Positions 21,901 through 34,115 of a DNA stretch of 64,000 nucleotides are shown here, piece by piece (the first letter of the stretch is position 1; every line of letters begins with the position of its first letter). Where the stretch lies: assembly GCF_022539315.1 (NCBI RefSeq), contig NC_066316.1:102480179-102544178 (forward strand), read 5' to 3'. The notes under the pieces were generated by a model. The model searched no databases, had not been told where the DNA came from, and saw only the letters and a program-made list of their open reading frames with translations. This stretch comes from Serinus canaria (Eukaryota > Chordata > Aves > Passeriformes > Fringillidae). A program made the translations under genes and the position numbers.

Positions 21901-24900
21901 TGAATTCTATCTCTCTGCACTTTATTTTATACATACCTGTGTTTAACATCAAAATAGGAGATGGATCCAATACTGGAAGGGGCCTATTCTTTGGTTCAGA
22001 CATTCCTGAATTTCATAAAATCAGCCTCAGGATATTGCTGCTAATATGTGTGAGCATTTGTCCAATTTGCCCTCAAAGGTAAATTTCAGCCCTAACCTAG
22101 CTCTGGACACTATCAGCCCATTCCTAATAAAAAAGTAGACTGTCTTCATCACAATGAATAGTTTTATCAGTTGTGATCCTTTGAGTTTGAATGTCCTTAC
22201 ATAATGATAATTTTGTAGTCTTTTGTGATATCTCATTTTTAGTCATCTAAAAGCAGTTTATGAAATAATTTCTTACATATCAGCAAAATACATAGTTGAT
22301 ACCTTATTCTTTATGGACAGTTCAGTGCCCAAAAATATCTGGAACCCAAAACACAGAGCTTGTCTGTTCTACCCAAGATAAATCACTGAAATCTAACCAC
22401 TCTATTTCTGTGACGAGAAAAAAAAAGTTGTTTCACAATAACTGAATTGCATATATATTGGGGTTTTTTTGATTTTCATTTTTTTATGCCCCTGTGATTT
22501 TCCTAATAGCCACTTGGCAAATGTAAGGTGATGAGAGTTTAAACCAATGAGCTTCTCAATGCAGAATGCACAGTGGAAAAAATAAAGCAGTGTGAGGGTG
22601 ACAGTAGACTCAAACACAGGATACAGAGATTCACCTCATTGAATTCCCCTGTGCTGACCACAGTGTCCTGGGGTAACATGGAAGTCACATTAACTCTTTG
22701 CATGTGGAGTCTCTGATGGCTTAGAGGACCAGTGGCACTTCTTTATTTCTTCCCTGTCTGATCTTAAAATTTTTATGGGCAAAGCTGCCATTCATTAGAA
22801 ATCATGGTATTATCACTGATCATCAGGCTTTGAGCTCATCTTGAGCTTGTTGATACTACTAGAATGCAAATTGGAAGTAACACTGTAGGAATATTACACA
22901 TTTATCTTTTATAGTAAATTAACTAATAGGAAGGATTACATTAAAGTCTTGAGGTATTTCCTGTCATCTCATGGAAGCCAAAATATAGTCACTAAAATGT
23001 AAAGTGGGTTCATGACCTGCACTGTTTCTGCCAGAGCTTTAAGGAGCTTTTTTCCTCTCACAGCTTTAAGGAAAATCCCAGGCAATCCTCCCGGCTCCAT
23101 GCAGCACTCGCTGTGTAGCTGAGCACTGAGTGACCACTGGATGGCTGCACTTCCCTTCAGCATCTCCTCGCCCCTGCTCCATCCTGTCATCCCAGTATTA
23201 TCTGCTTATTAAGATGAACAATGGAAGGATACACCCAGAAATCTGGAAGTATTCAAAACCCAGGCTTCACTGTTTTCTTATATGTACGCTGTGGCCCATC
23301 AGCCTGTACACTGAAAAGTTACAGTGCTGCTGGAAAACACCATCAAAAGGCAATAAATGAGCAGGGGAGAAAGGGAGAGGCAGAGATGAGTTAGCAATAA
23401 AGTGAGCATATTCTGCACATTTATCTTGCTAGTCTCCATGTGCTGGCCACTTCCCAATCTGAGCACTTCGGCTGGATATCCTACTAACTGACAACTATTT
23501 CAGATTTTGATTCCCTTTCCTATGCTGGTTCCCATCAGGAAGTCCCCTGCCATGTTCTTGGATGATCTCCTGGTTACTGATATGGAGCAGGGATTCTGAT
23601 CTCTACTGCCCAACTTCTCTTCTTCTCAGCCCCATTAGGAAGATGATCTGTTATATTAGAGAGATCACATGTGTGAAATCCTCAGTGTAGCTTCACAGCA
23701 TTCTCATTTTCAGACATTAAATTTTCCAAACCAAACTTGTAACTGAAGGCCTATTTAAGTTCTCTCCCAAGAGAGTTTGACACCAGGAGATTTCTGGTGA
23801 AATAGCAAGACAAATAATATGAAATGATAAACAGCACCAGTGTGACCAGCAGAGCAGCAGCTCAGCTGCAGCATATCCCATGGTCCTGAGAACTGGAACA
23901 GCATCTATTACTTTCTTAATAATGAGTGCTGTAGACTGCCATGAACAGCCCCTTTGGAAATGGTAGCAGAGAGGCTTTGGGAAGAGAGAAAATATTCTGA
24001 TTGTTTCTCTGTTTATCCTGAAAAGTGACAGTCATGACTTTCTGCCTAAGACTCAGTGGTCTTTTGTATCTTGGGAGGACATTTTTCTTCTATTAACTGA
24101 AACAACATAGGGAAAAATGCATGAATTTTTGCTTTATGTGAGAAAAAAATAAATGCAGGTTTAGAGCAAGGCACTGCTCTAGGCACTGTTCCTCTACTAC
24201 AGGAGGTGGAGTAACTCAGAACTGGCAGATGCTAAGTTTAAAAAAGAAAGAAAAAAAAAGCTGTCAGTAAAAGTGAATGTGTCAATAATTATGCAGCATG
24301 AATGGATAGATGTGTCAATAAAATACCCACATACCACAGTCCCATTTCAACTACAGAGAAGGTCTTTTGTTGTGGCTTACTAAAGTCAGGACAGCAGAAG
24401 GGAAGGAGAAAGCTATTGGTGTGTTAGTGGAGCAAATGAAGTCAAGGAGCTAATTCTGGGTCTCGTATGCAATGCAATTTCCAGTCTCTCAATGCAGCTG
24501 GAGTGAAAGAAAACTTCTCAGTCTAAATATAGCATTGGCTGACTGCTATGTGCTGTGCAGTCATGCTGAAAGGTTTCTGTCCTGATAGCCATGTGAGTGG
24601 GAGGCTCTTTGCAACCAGGCACCAGTGCTGTGCATTGCTGTGTGAGAGGATTTCCTGCTGCACTGAGCCATTTATGCCAAGAGCTTGCAATGTTCAAAGG
24701 CTTTGATTCAAACTGCAGTCTCTGCAGTCTTGGCCATGACTGCTCATGGATTTTAAAGGATAAAGTTTAGGTGACCATTTGATTAAATGATTTAAAGCTT
24801 TTCTGTAGATTACGTATTCATCATTTCTCTGCTTATTCATCCATGCCCCAGTTTGTGGGGCATTATTAGCCCACAGGGGCAGGCACAGCTGGGTGTGCAT

Positions 24901-25736
24901 GGCATAAGGGTGTCCTGGAAAGTCCCATGGCCTCTCCCTCATCACCTAATGTCAAATGTGCTGCCATGGGGAAATGCAGTAGAATGAGTGAATGGAAAAA
25001 CAGGATTCAGTTTCTTGGACTGCCATTTATCTGGCCTGGTCCCTAAGGTGAAAACAAGGGCTATCTGTGGGCAACTGAATTATTAACTCAACAGAATCTT
25101 GATTCCTCCATCTCATCAAGTGGGGATAATGTACCTTATCTACCCTTGTAAATAGTTTTAAGATATCTGGATGAAAAGTTCTAATTAAACACTGAATGTT
25201 ATTTTTAGAGCACTCTGCCATCTGACTATGCCAGATGCTAATATTCACTCCTGTTTCTTCAATAAAATGAAAGAAATAAGAATCAGAAACTTGGGCCTTT
25301 TTGTGAGAACTTTTGCACAGATATGGAGTAATGGTGCCATTTTCTCCTTTGGAATAGCATCTCCTGAACACAGGAGAACTGCTATTCCTTGCTCATTTTC
25401 TGCTTTCTCATTGATCCTCTTCACTTCTGCAATGATTAAAACAAGTGCTTGCTAAGAAGAGGCCAGAGTTATTATTTTGTTGTTTTAATTTTGAACTTCT
25501 GAGTCTCCCAGGTTTAAACTGTAAGAGCAGTGCCCGTATGATACAGCTGCTTTCCATATGTCTGGAGGGAGGAACGTGTGATTGTGAGGAATATGATGAC
25601 ATCCAAAGCAATAAAACATTCATCCCAAGGTGAATGGGTGTATCAGTTATATATTTAGACATTTGCTTTTACTGGCAGACGTAGAGCAATTTAAAAGCAC
25701 AAAACCATAAGAGGAGGAAGGATCATAAGGGTCTGT
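18962..25736. other. Gene-free AT-rich stretch
   Basis: No supported exon, RNA gene or named repeat. Short open frames (up to about 114 codons) occur on both strands without recognisable domains. A purine-rich A tract lies at about 24240-24260. Nothing else stands out at this level of inspection. Confidence 0.45.
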
Positions 25737-25824
25737 GAGGGAGACTGACAGGGATGGAGGAGAGGGCTCATCATGAGCTACAGTGATGAAAACAGTGGGA
25801 GGTACAGATGAAGTGGAACCACTC
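25737..25824 (+). repeat. Unclassified dispersed repeat, copy 1 (matches 38438-38527)
   Basis: The first 65 bases align without a gap to 38438-38502, with 52 identities by hand count. After a small length difference both copies end in GGAACCACT. Shared blocks include GAGGGAGA, TCATGAG and TGATGAAAACA. Both copies are in the same orientation. The flanks do not continue the match. The family is not recognised; it could be an old interspersed element or a fragment of a segmental copy. Confidence 0.75.
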
Positions 25825-28800
25825 TGGGGTTCTCCTTCTTGCACATACTTTATACTAAGAATGGCTGGTTTCCAAAGTTTTTTCTTTTTTTATCGCCTGG
25901 AATATCTGTTTTGCTATTGATTACATTTTACTCCCTTAAACCCCCTGTCTTTGTTCTCAATTTGTTTTTCTATCTCCCATCCTGTGTCTCATTATCAGAG
26001 TCCAAAACACCTCCAAAACTGGCACCAAGTTTAAATGATACTGACATAGATCAGCCTAGGATATCCCAACAGCCCAGCTCAAGACAATCCTATGATTTTG
26101 ACATATCACAATAGGCCATTGTTAGATAAGTTTGTATCTTTGCCATATGTAAAGAAAGAACTCAGCATAAAACCAGCCTATGCCTCTGGTGCTGCTTCCC
26201 TTGGGGGAAGCTTCTCCCTAGACAGAAAAAATCAAGTCCTGTTTGGACCTTTCAAATAAAGCATCTGTGGATGTGAGCAGTTTAGAAATAGCCCTCTGAA
26301 GTGCCATAGAACATGCACATCTGGGCTTTGGGAGGAAACACATCAGAATTTTCCATGAGAAGTAGAACCAAATCCCTTTCCAGTTTTTCTCTTCTCTTGA
26401 CAACATCTACTGCTACAGTAATGCTGAGCCTGTTCTGGTCAGCCTTTGCTGTGCACATCATGCCCAGCTGAATGAGACATGGCTTTGGCTTCCTGAATTA
26501 TTAACTATTTTGGGAATGTAACACATCTACATGTCTGAAATATGGAGATATTTTGAGATTCCAGAAGTATTTTTTCACTTGGCACTGTTATTCCAGTATG
26601 GTTACAATCACATCATTGTAAATGTCTTTAATTTCTTTTAGGTTAAAGAAAACATCAATTACCGAGCCAAGTAGTACATTTACAGGATCAGGAATGAAGA
26701 ATTGGTAAAATTCCATAAAAGCAATTGATAAATAAGCAAATAAACAATTGACAATATATGCAATATTAAATAGTTAAGGCATCGGTTTGAGCACAAATAT
26801 AGTCCTTTAAAATTATTAATCAACATGTGAAGCAATGTCACTGGTATTTCTGCAGGTCATTCAAAAAACAGCATATCCAATTAATTAAAAAAAAAAAAAA
26901 AGAAAAAAAAGGAGTGCTTAAATCTGTATCAATACTGTAAGAAAACTGAAAAGTACTGCATGGAGAAATTTCAAAAACACTCTGACTGGGTATAATTGTT
27001 GAATGTATCATATAATGTTAATGTGTGATGCAAGGCATGACTGTGTCTCTCTAATCTACAGTAGCTCCTAGGCACTTTTTCCTTGAGAAACCTGAATCTT
27101 TAGTTGTCTCTGTTAATTGTAAAGATAACTCCCAGGATTGGCCAATAACATGTATATTCCCTGATCAATGCCTCTCCCATCTTCCTAGGAGCCATCTCAG
27201 GTAGGCTGATGAAAAGGCTGATGGTGACTAACTGGTTATACAGTGAAGTACACAAAGGAACTGGTCTCAACAGGTGGGATCTGAAGGGTCACCCACCTTG
27301 TGTGGCTGGAACAGGCCTGGAAGACATTCATACTGTATAATTCACATACCAAAATGGAAATAGGCATTTGTATGAAATTCCTGATACAATCAGACTTCAC
27401 TGGTGGTATTTTCTTCAAGGCAGCAGGTTTAATATCTTCTTGATGGTTGCCAGATGTATGTTTGATGTAGATCATCAGCTGGAGTGCTTTGTGCTTACAA
27501 GGCATTGTGGAACACATATATTTACAGTGCCACATTAAAACTCAATTGGCTACTGCTTACCCTCAGAAGTCACTGTAAGCAAGATGCGACTTTTAAAATA
27601 AAAGGCCATAAGGGTGTGTTTATGCTCCAGTGTAGAGCTTTAGATTGACTTCCAGTGAAAGACTGAAGGAATTTCAGTCTTTCTCTGATTGTTGAGGTGA
27701 TCTCACCCATAGCTAACTATGGCAACATCCATGCACACGAGAAAGCTGTGGATCAGTCATGGAGAGGAGCAGATCCAGCACCTAGTTAAGACATGGAAGG
27801 ATTAGCAAGTAAATCTGTATGGAAAGAGGGGTACTTAAGCAAAGCATGATGACTTCATGGAATAAAAAAAAGGGTGTGCTATAAAGATTATAGGTTTTAT
27901 ATTTTCTTTCCTGTTTTTAAATAATACTGGTTAAAACAACAGAGTTTATTTGCATTATATTTATAATTTATAAAACCAATATATGTGAAGGTATCTCACT
28001 ACACTCAATGCTAGAGAGTATGGTTGTATTATTTGATCTATGCCTTAATCTTCTTGCAGAAGGTCCAGCTGGCCAAGGGAATCCTCTGTATCCTCTCAGA
28101 GTGCTGTTCTGTCCCAAGGTTTCCAATGTGCAGTGTTGCAGAGGGAGGAGAAATGCACCAAACCACACAACCCAAAACAACAACCCACTATCTAAACAGA
28201 AAATGAGCAAATAAACAGAAAAACTCTTGAAGTTTTTAAAAATATTTTTCTGATTTGTTCAAACAACAGTCTGATGTTTGAGATTGAAACACAGCCACTC
28301 ACTAAACCCAGAGCAGTTGATTCTCCTTGCCTACTGAAGCAACCCACAGCCCCCAAATCCTGTAAGAATGGAGATTTATTCAATCTACACCCATCAGAGA
28401 ACCATAAATCCTTAACTCAGTGCCTATAAGTTTAATCCTAGCAGCTGTCTGAGAATGCACTGTAAAAAGTTACTGAACTCTTCCAATTGATGAGGATGTG
28501 GTCATCTCCCCTTAGCATCTTATCATAGGCTGATTTGTGTAATCTGACCTTCCAGCTCATGAGCTTTTGGCAGAAGGCTGATGTCAGCAGTTCTGCTCAC
28601 TCTTATCCTGTGCTTGCATGGTGTGATACTTACTCACCAGAAAGGAAACCCTCACTCAGGCCTCGTTTAACAGCAAGGGGAACAGAATACAGAAAAAAAA
28701 ATGAAGCATTTGCTTGTAGTTGTCTGTGAGCTAAGCAAGAGAAAAGTAGAAATTGGCTTTAATTTGGAGCTTTTTAACCATCATAATGATGTGGTTGGGG

Positions 28801-31800
28801 GAGTTCCACAGACTTTTTCCTAAGTGAAATCCAGTGGGTGTGAACAGATCCTGTGAATACCTCAGAGAGTCCTGCCAGGGCTCCACCAAGAAACAGTACA
28901 TCTCCCTGGAGCATGGCAGACTTTTCAAAAGCAGTAAATTGCAGATTTTGTTCCTTACAGGACTTTGTTAATCAAAGCTTTACATCTGCAGATTTAAGCA
29001 TTTATACAAGTTGAGCTTTTAGCTAATATTATTTAAATAGGGTTTGGAATGTTGTAGGCAGCCAAAATTAGTCTTTCCTCTTAACATATGGTATGGTATA
29101 ACAGAACATCTAATCCTTTAATCTTGCTAAGTAGGAGAGAGAGAGAGAAATCAAACATTTTTTAAGTCAATAAGCAGCTGATAGCAATATCATATGCATG
29201 TGAAGTACAGCAGCTAGTGTTGGAGAAACTGTGCTTTTCAACTGCAAGGAAGAACTTTTATATTATGGATTGCTCAACAAAATCCAGGTATTTAAAAAAT
29301 CCCTTGGAATAAAAGCTAAACTTACACATATAAGACCAATGATTCCTTTTAGTGTTCTGCAAAAAAAGTACACCTAAGTATGCCAAGCCATAAAAAAGTC
29401 CCACAGATCCAGTGTGTGACAAACCATTATAGAGTAAGCCTACAAACATCAAAGGTTTGGTTCATACAGTTAAGCACAAGCATTTAGTTTGCAGAGCCAG
29501 AACCAGAATTTCATTTTCTGTAAGTAGTTTATTCTTTGCCTTAGACAGAGATTTCATGAAGCAGATTGAAACTCCAAGGTTTTGTATTCAGCTTCAGGCC
29601 ATTCTGATGTATTCATTTGAATTCAAGAGCAAGAGAATCTCTACAAAGTTTTCTCTAATTTCTCTGAATTTTTATTTTGGGCACAGTCGATTGCATTCTT
29701 GATCTTGCAAACACTTTATGCATGTTCTTAATTTTGTACAACCCTTTGATCTGTGAAACCATAAAAGTTTACTCTTGTGTGTTAACATTTGAAGGACCAG
29801 ACACATCAGAGTAGCAATATGTGTTTACTTTGAGAAATAAAAAGGAACAACAATACCAGAAGCTGGAGTATTTCACAATCTAAAACCAGACAAATTCTCC
29901 TTTGGGGCACATCTAGCAAATCTCAGTTCCCACGCTTTTCTCCAAAATAGCACTTGAAGTTTAACTACTGAAGTAACTAGGTAGCTGCCTTAAATGAGGA
30001 CATATGCTTGGAATGGCACTGCTAAATCTCTGCCTTTCTGATGGACAGAACTCCGGGACTCTTCTCCCACAGTGCAAAGGTGGAAAGACTCATGGGACTG
30101 CCCAGGTGTGCCTGGCTGGGACAAACCTGCATGTGAGAGGGAGGAAGTTTTAGGGAGAAAAAGAAGGAAGAATTAAAAAGAGTGAACTCCTCAACAACAC
30201 AGCAACTGTGGTTTGTGTCATATGAGAAGGGACAATTCTGCAGCTGTTCATCACTCTTGGGGCTGTGTCCTGCCGTGCTCGTCCTGCCAGAAGGGGGAGA
30301 GAGTGGCATTGTGTAATCAGACTTCTGCTGCTGCCCTGCAATACCAACAAACTCCTATGCAGGAGAGAGCCAACAAGACAGAGTAAAGCATGCATTTGCC
30401 TTGCTACATCTGTGAAAGACCTATAGATATCACTCAAGGTGTGAAACAAACCAAATGGATAGATATCGTTGCTCTTCCACAGCTAAAATCCCATTTGTTT
30501 AAATATCTGCCACTTGTTACTAAAGCTGTGCCAAATAGAAGATTGCACTTGGTAAAACATAGAAGTCATGTTCTTAATTAAAACAGATTCTTAAAATATT
30601 TTGTTTGATAAACAACTCTCAGGATAACTTTGTTCCTTAACGAGGCAGTCCTGTTGATTTTGTATTAATCTGGCAGATTTTTGTCACTTGGAAAAAAACC
30701 CCAACTATAAAGTCTTTCTATCTTTATTCCATTTTCCTCTGGCTTCATTTTAGAAAATAATTTCCTTATCTGCTGTGCAGCCTCTGCTTAGTCCTCGTCA
30801 GAGATGTGTTTCTTCTTCAACACTATCAGCATTAGTACATTTACTGAAGTTAAGCTATCTCTGTTGTCTAGAAAGCAATTTCTTTGCTGGCTCTAGACTT
30901 AAAAGAAAAACAACAAAAAAAAAGCTTGGCAAACTTCTTTTTAAACAATGCCTGGTATTTAATGAAGCATTCCCAGCTGTAAAGGATGTAACACCACAGG
31001 TGAATTTACTGACATTAAATCTGAGTTGCTCTCAGAAGTCTGTTTTTGCCTTCCTGACACACTGGTCCCATCCTGACACTGCTGTCTCCTCCCTGCCAAG
31101 CAGTAGCAGGCAATGAGCCCTTCGTGCTGATTTCTCTTTGGAAGATCAATCAGTAATTCTGAAACTGGGTATAATCCAAGAGTAACTGTGCTTCATTTAC
31201 TGTCTTGGGCCAGAGGCAGTCAATCAACAAGCATAATAAAAATTTCTGTGTTTTCCAGAAAAAAATCAACCGCTTTAAATCAGGGACCAAACCAGAGAGT
31301 AAAACCTTCAGCTTTTCACATAGTACCTAACCCATATCTCTCTTTTCTATACAGAATTTGGCATAACCTAAAAACTAACGGTCCCATGCTTCATCTTAGG
31401 TATTTTCTGGCATGCAAAGACAAGTACAGCCCTGCCCCACACACAGAGGAATTCAGGAGCCCTATTTAATTATCCTCCTGCATAATGCTGTCTCTAAAAT
31501 ATAAAATGTATGCTACTTCAGCCTCAGATTTCACAGGTCCTGCTGTAAAAGGCGGTTACCAGCCTGAAGAACAAAGCAAATTGAAGACCCTTCAAATGTC
31601 AGAAGGGTCTGTGTGACAACATATTTCTGAAAATTGTGTGATTAAGGGGTGGAATTTCAGCACCATTATAATTTTTAAGTACATAAAAAAATAAAATCTT
31701 CCTTTCTCCTCTATGGAACAATGTTTCAAACTAGAAGGCATGGGGGTGTAAAAAATCTTTTGGCAGGAGTACTTTACTCTGCAGGACATACAGTATCATT

Positions 31801-34051
31801 TAAGCATTACAGGACATGGTGATATTCATACAACAATTTTGCAATCCTGTCTTGTGTTGTTACCAGATATTTCTCCGCTTCTCTTTTTGTGTTTGTGGAG
31901 GGAGGGAATAAAAGAAGGAAGAGGACACAATTCTAGAATGAGACAATTTTTTCCCACTGATTGAAAACAAAAAAGGTTGAGCTGGGTTCTTTGACCCCTC
32001 CATCATATCATGGGTGTCAAAAATAAGATGAAGATGGGAAGAGTAAGAATCAGCCACCTCTGTCAGAATAGAGGAAATAAAAGAAACTCAGGTTCAGAAC
32101 ACCACTTGGGAGAAAGGCACAGGGGGAAATCGTTATTAATTTATTTTCATTTTTGTCTGCCAAATGAAATCAAATTCAGTCCCAGAAGGCAGTTTGAAAA
32201 TAAGTCTTCTAAGACAACAATGCTCCTGGCTAGATAATCAAAAAGGATGCGAAAGATGGCCCAGACATGAACCATCTGTAACTTGGAAATTACTGAGCAG
32301 TCCTAGCACCCAGTTCTAGTGTAAATAGACACTGAAACATAGTAATGTGCTGTGTGCTGTCTGCAATCGAGATAGATTGTGTCTGTCTTCTCAGAGAATA
32401 GACAGAAAAAGGTCATCCCTTCCATGCAGTCATGTGCAGCATTATCGTTAGCTCATGATGCACGTTAGCCAACTAAAAGGAAACATTTCCAGGAAAGTAA
32501 TGGATCTGTTAGTTCCTCTGGTTCAGTAGCCAACTTTTCTTTTGTTCACATGATGATTAGTTCTCATAACATATGAGAAAAGTAATTGCCTTTGTCTAGA
32601 AACATTAAATAACCATATCATTAGTAGTTCAACACTTGGCAATTTGTAAACTAGGTATTAACACTCCAAAAAGAAGAATCAGTGTCTACCTAAGACATTG
32701 CAACAAAACTGCATGGCCAGTTGTGACTTTTAAATACTGAAGAGAGAAAGAGAGCTTTTTGTTTCTTTTGTAAATTAAGTATTTTTTCTGGCAATAATTT
32801 TAGCAAATTCTTCTCTTTTTAATGACAGCTCTGGATAGTTTTTTCACCCTCTTTGCATACAACTAAGATGCTTCTGCCTCCCAGACAAACAATGAAGATT
32901 TGGAACTGCAGGCAAATCAGTGTTTGGTGACATGCTCATAAAACCATCAAGGAACTTAGATTACATCCAGCAGCTGATGTTCACAAGCCAGCTCATTATA
33001 CCTTTGCTAAGAACCATACACAACTTTTTGATTTCCTTTCACTGGAGTGGCCCCAGAAATGGTGTCAACAGCAAGGCAAGAGAAAAAAAATGAGTTTAGA
33101 GCTCTCCTTCTGAAGATGGGGTTACATGAACCTGACTCCACATTAGGTAGTGGGGACAGCAAAAGTATCTAATTTTCTGAGGAAGACGGAAGAGCAGGCC
33201 AGCTGGCAGCTCCTGAGGACCACAGAGAGCAGGAAAAGAGCCAACTGGAGCAGATAGGCTGAAGGCTTGGGAAGTGCTTGGAGAGAGACCGTGGGAATGG
33301 GCAGAGGGAAGGCAGCAGAGGTAGGGGGAACCGTATTCCAGAGCTTTGGTTGACACGAGTAAGGAGCTTGCTTCTGACTTGATTAGACATATCAGACATG
33401 CTGGTGAAGGGATTTGGGAGCAGGGGGAGGAGGGAAAGGAGAATTTAGATGTGACTTTAATGAGTGGAAAAGCTAGATTTGAGAAACTCACAGAGCAAGC
33501 ATAAAGAAGCAGCCAAGAAATGAACCTGAGTTGTACTGGAAGGAATTGGTGGAATTTTGAATAGCAAAAGGAGTAATTGACTCCATTTCATGACAGAGCT
33601 CACATCAGAAATAGGTACGTCAATTTTTATATGGAGGCATGGATTTTGCTGTCTAGCTACACACCCACATACATAGAAGTGGTAATTTCAACAAGTTCTG
33701 TTTTAGATCATACTCCTCAAAGTTATTGTCATGAGAAACTTGAGCTTAACTATAATTAATGAAAGTTTAGAACAGCTTAGCTAAGGAAACATGAAGTTTG
33801 AAAGTGTATAATTAGAAATTAATTGCTTTAAAAGACAGTATATTATCATAACATATATTATGAAGACAAATCTAGGTGGTGTATTACACAACAGATCAAA
33901 TGACCATAATAATCTCTTCTGGCTTTAGTAAGCAGAAAATTTATAGTGGGAGATGTAAATTTGATACACTGAAGGCTGTGTTCTGTACAGGATTGGCTTC
34001 TTAGCTGATTTAAGGAGATGCATGGGCAGAGCCAAGTTCAAGAATGGATGT
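25825..34051. other. Gene-free AT-rich stretch
   Basis: No supported gene. An A15 run interrupted by one G continues as an A-rich tract at 26887-26910. A short GA repeat lies at about 29133-29147. Purine-rich sequence at about 33180-33440 produces long frames on the minus strand that look compositional. No rRNA, tRNA or recognisable LINE or LTR sequence was seen. Confidence 0.45.
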
Positions 34052-34115
34052 AAAAGACTGATGTGTGAAGTGGTTCTCTTTGGAAAAGACTGATGTGTGA
34101 AGTGGTTCTCTTTGG
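34052..34115 (+). repeat. Exact 32-bp tandem duplication, two copies
   Basis: Positions 34052-34083 and 34084-34115 are identical 32-base units beginning AAAAGACTGATGTGTGAAG and ending CTCTTTGG. Perfect identity suggests a recent duplication or an assembly-level duplication. No coding role is apparent. Confidence 0.95.

Noticed and set aside
27608..27640. Shared word TAAGGGTGTGTTTA with the reverse complement near 47020
   Set aside because: The match is about 14 bases and does not extend in either direction, so it is not evidence for an inverted repeat family.
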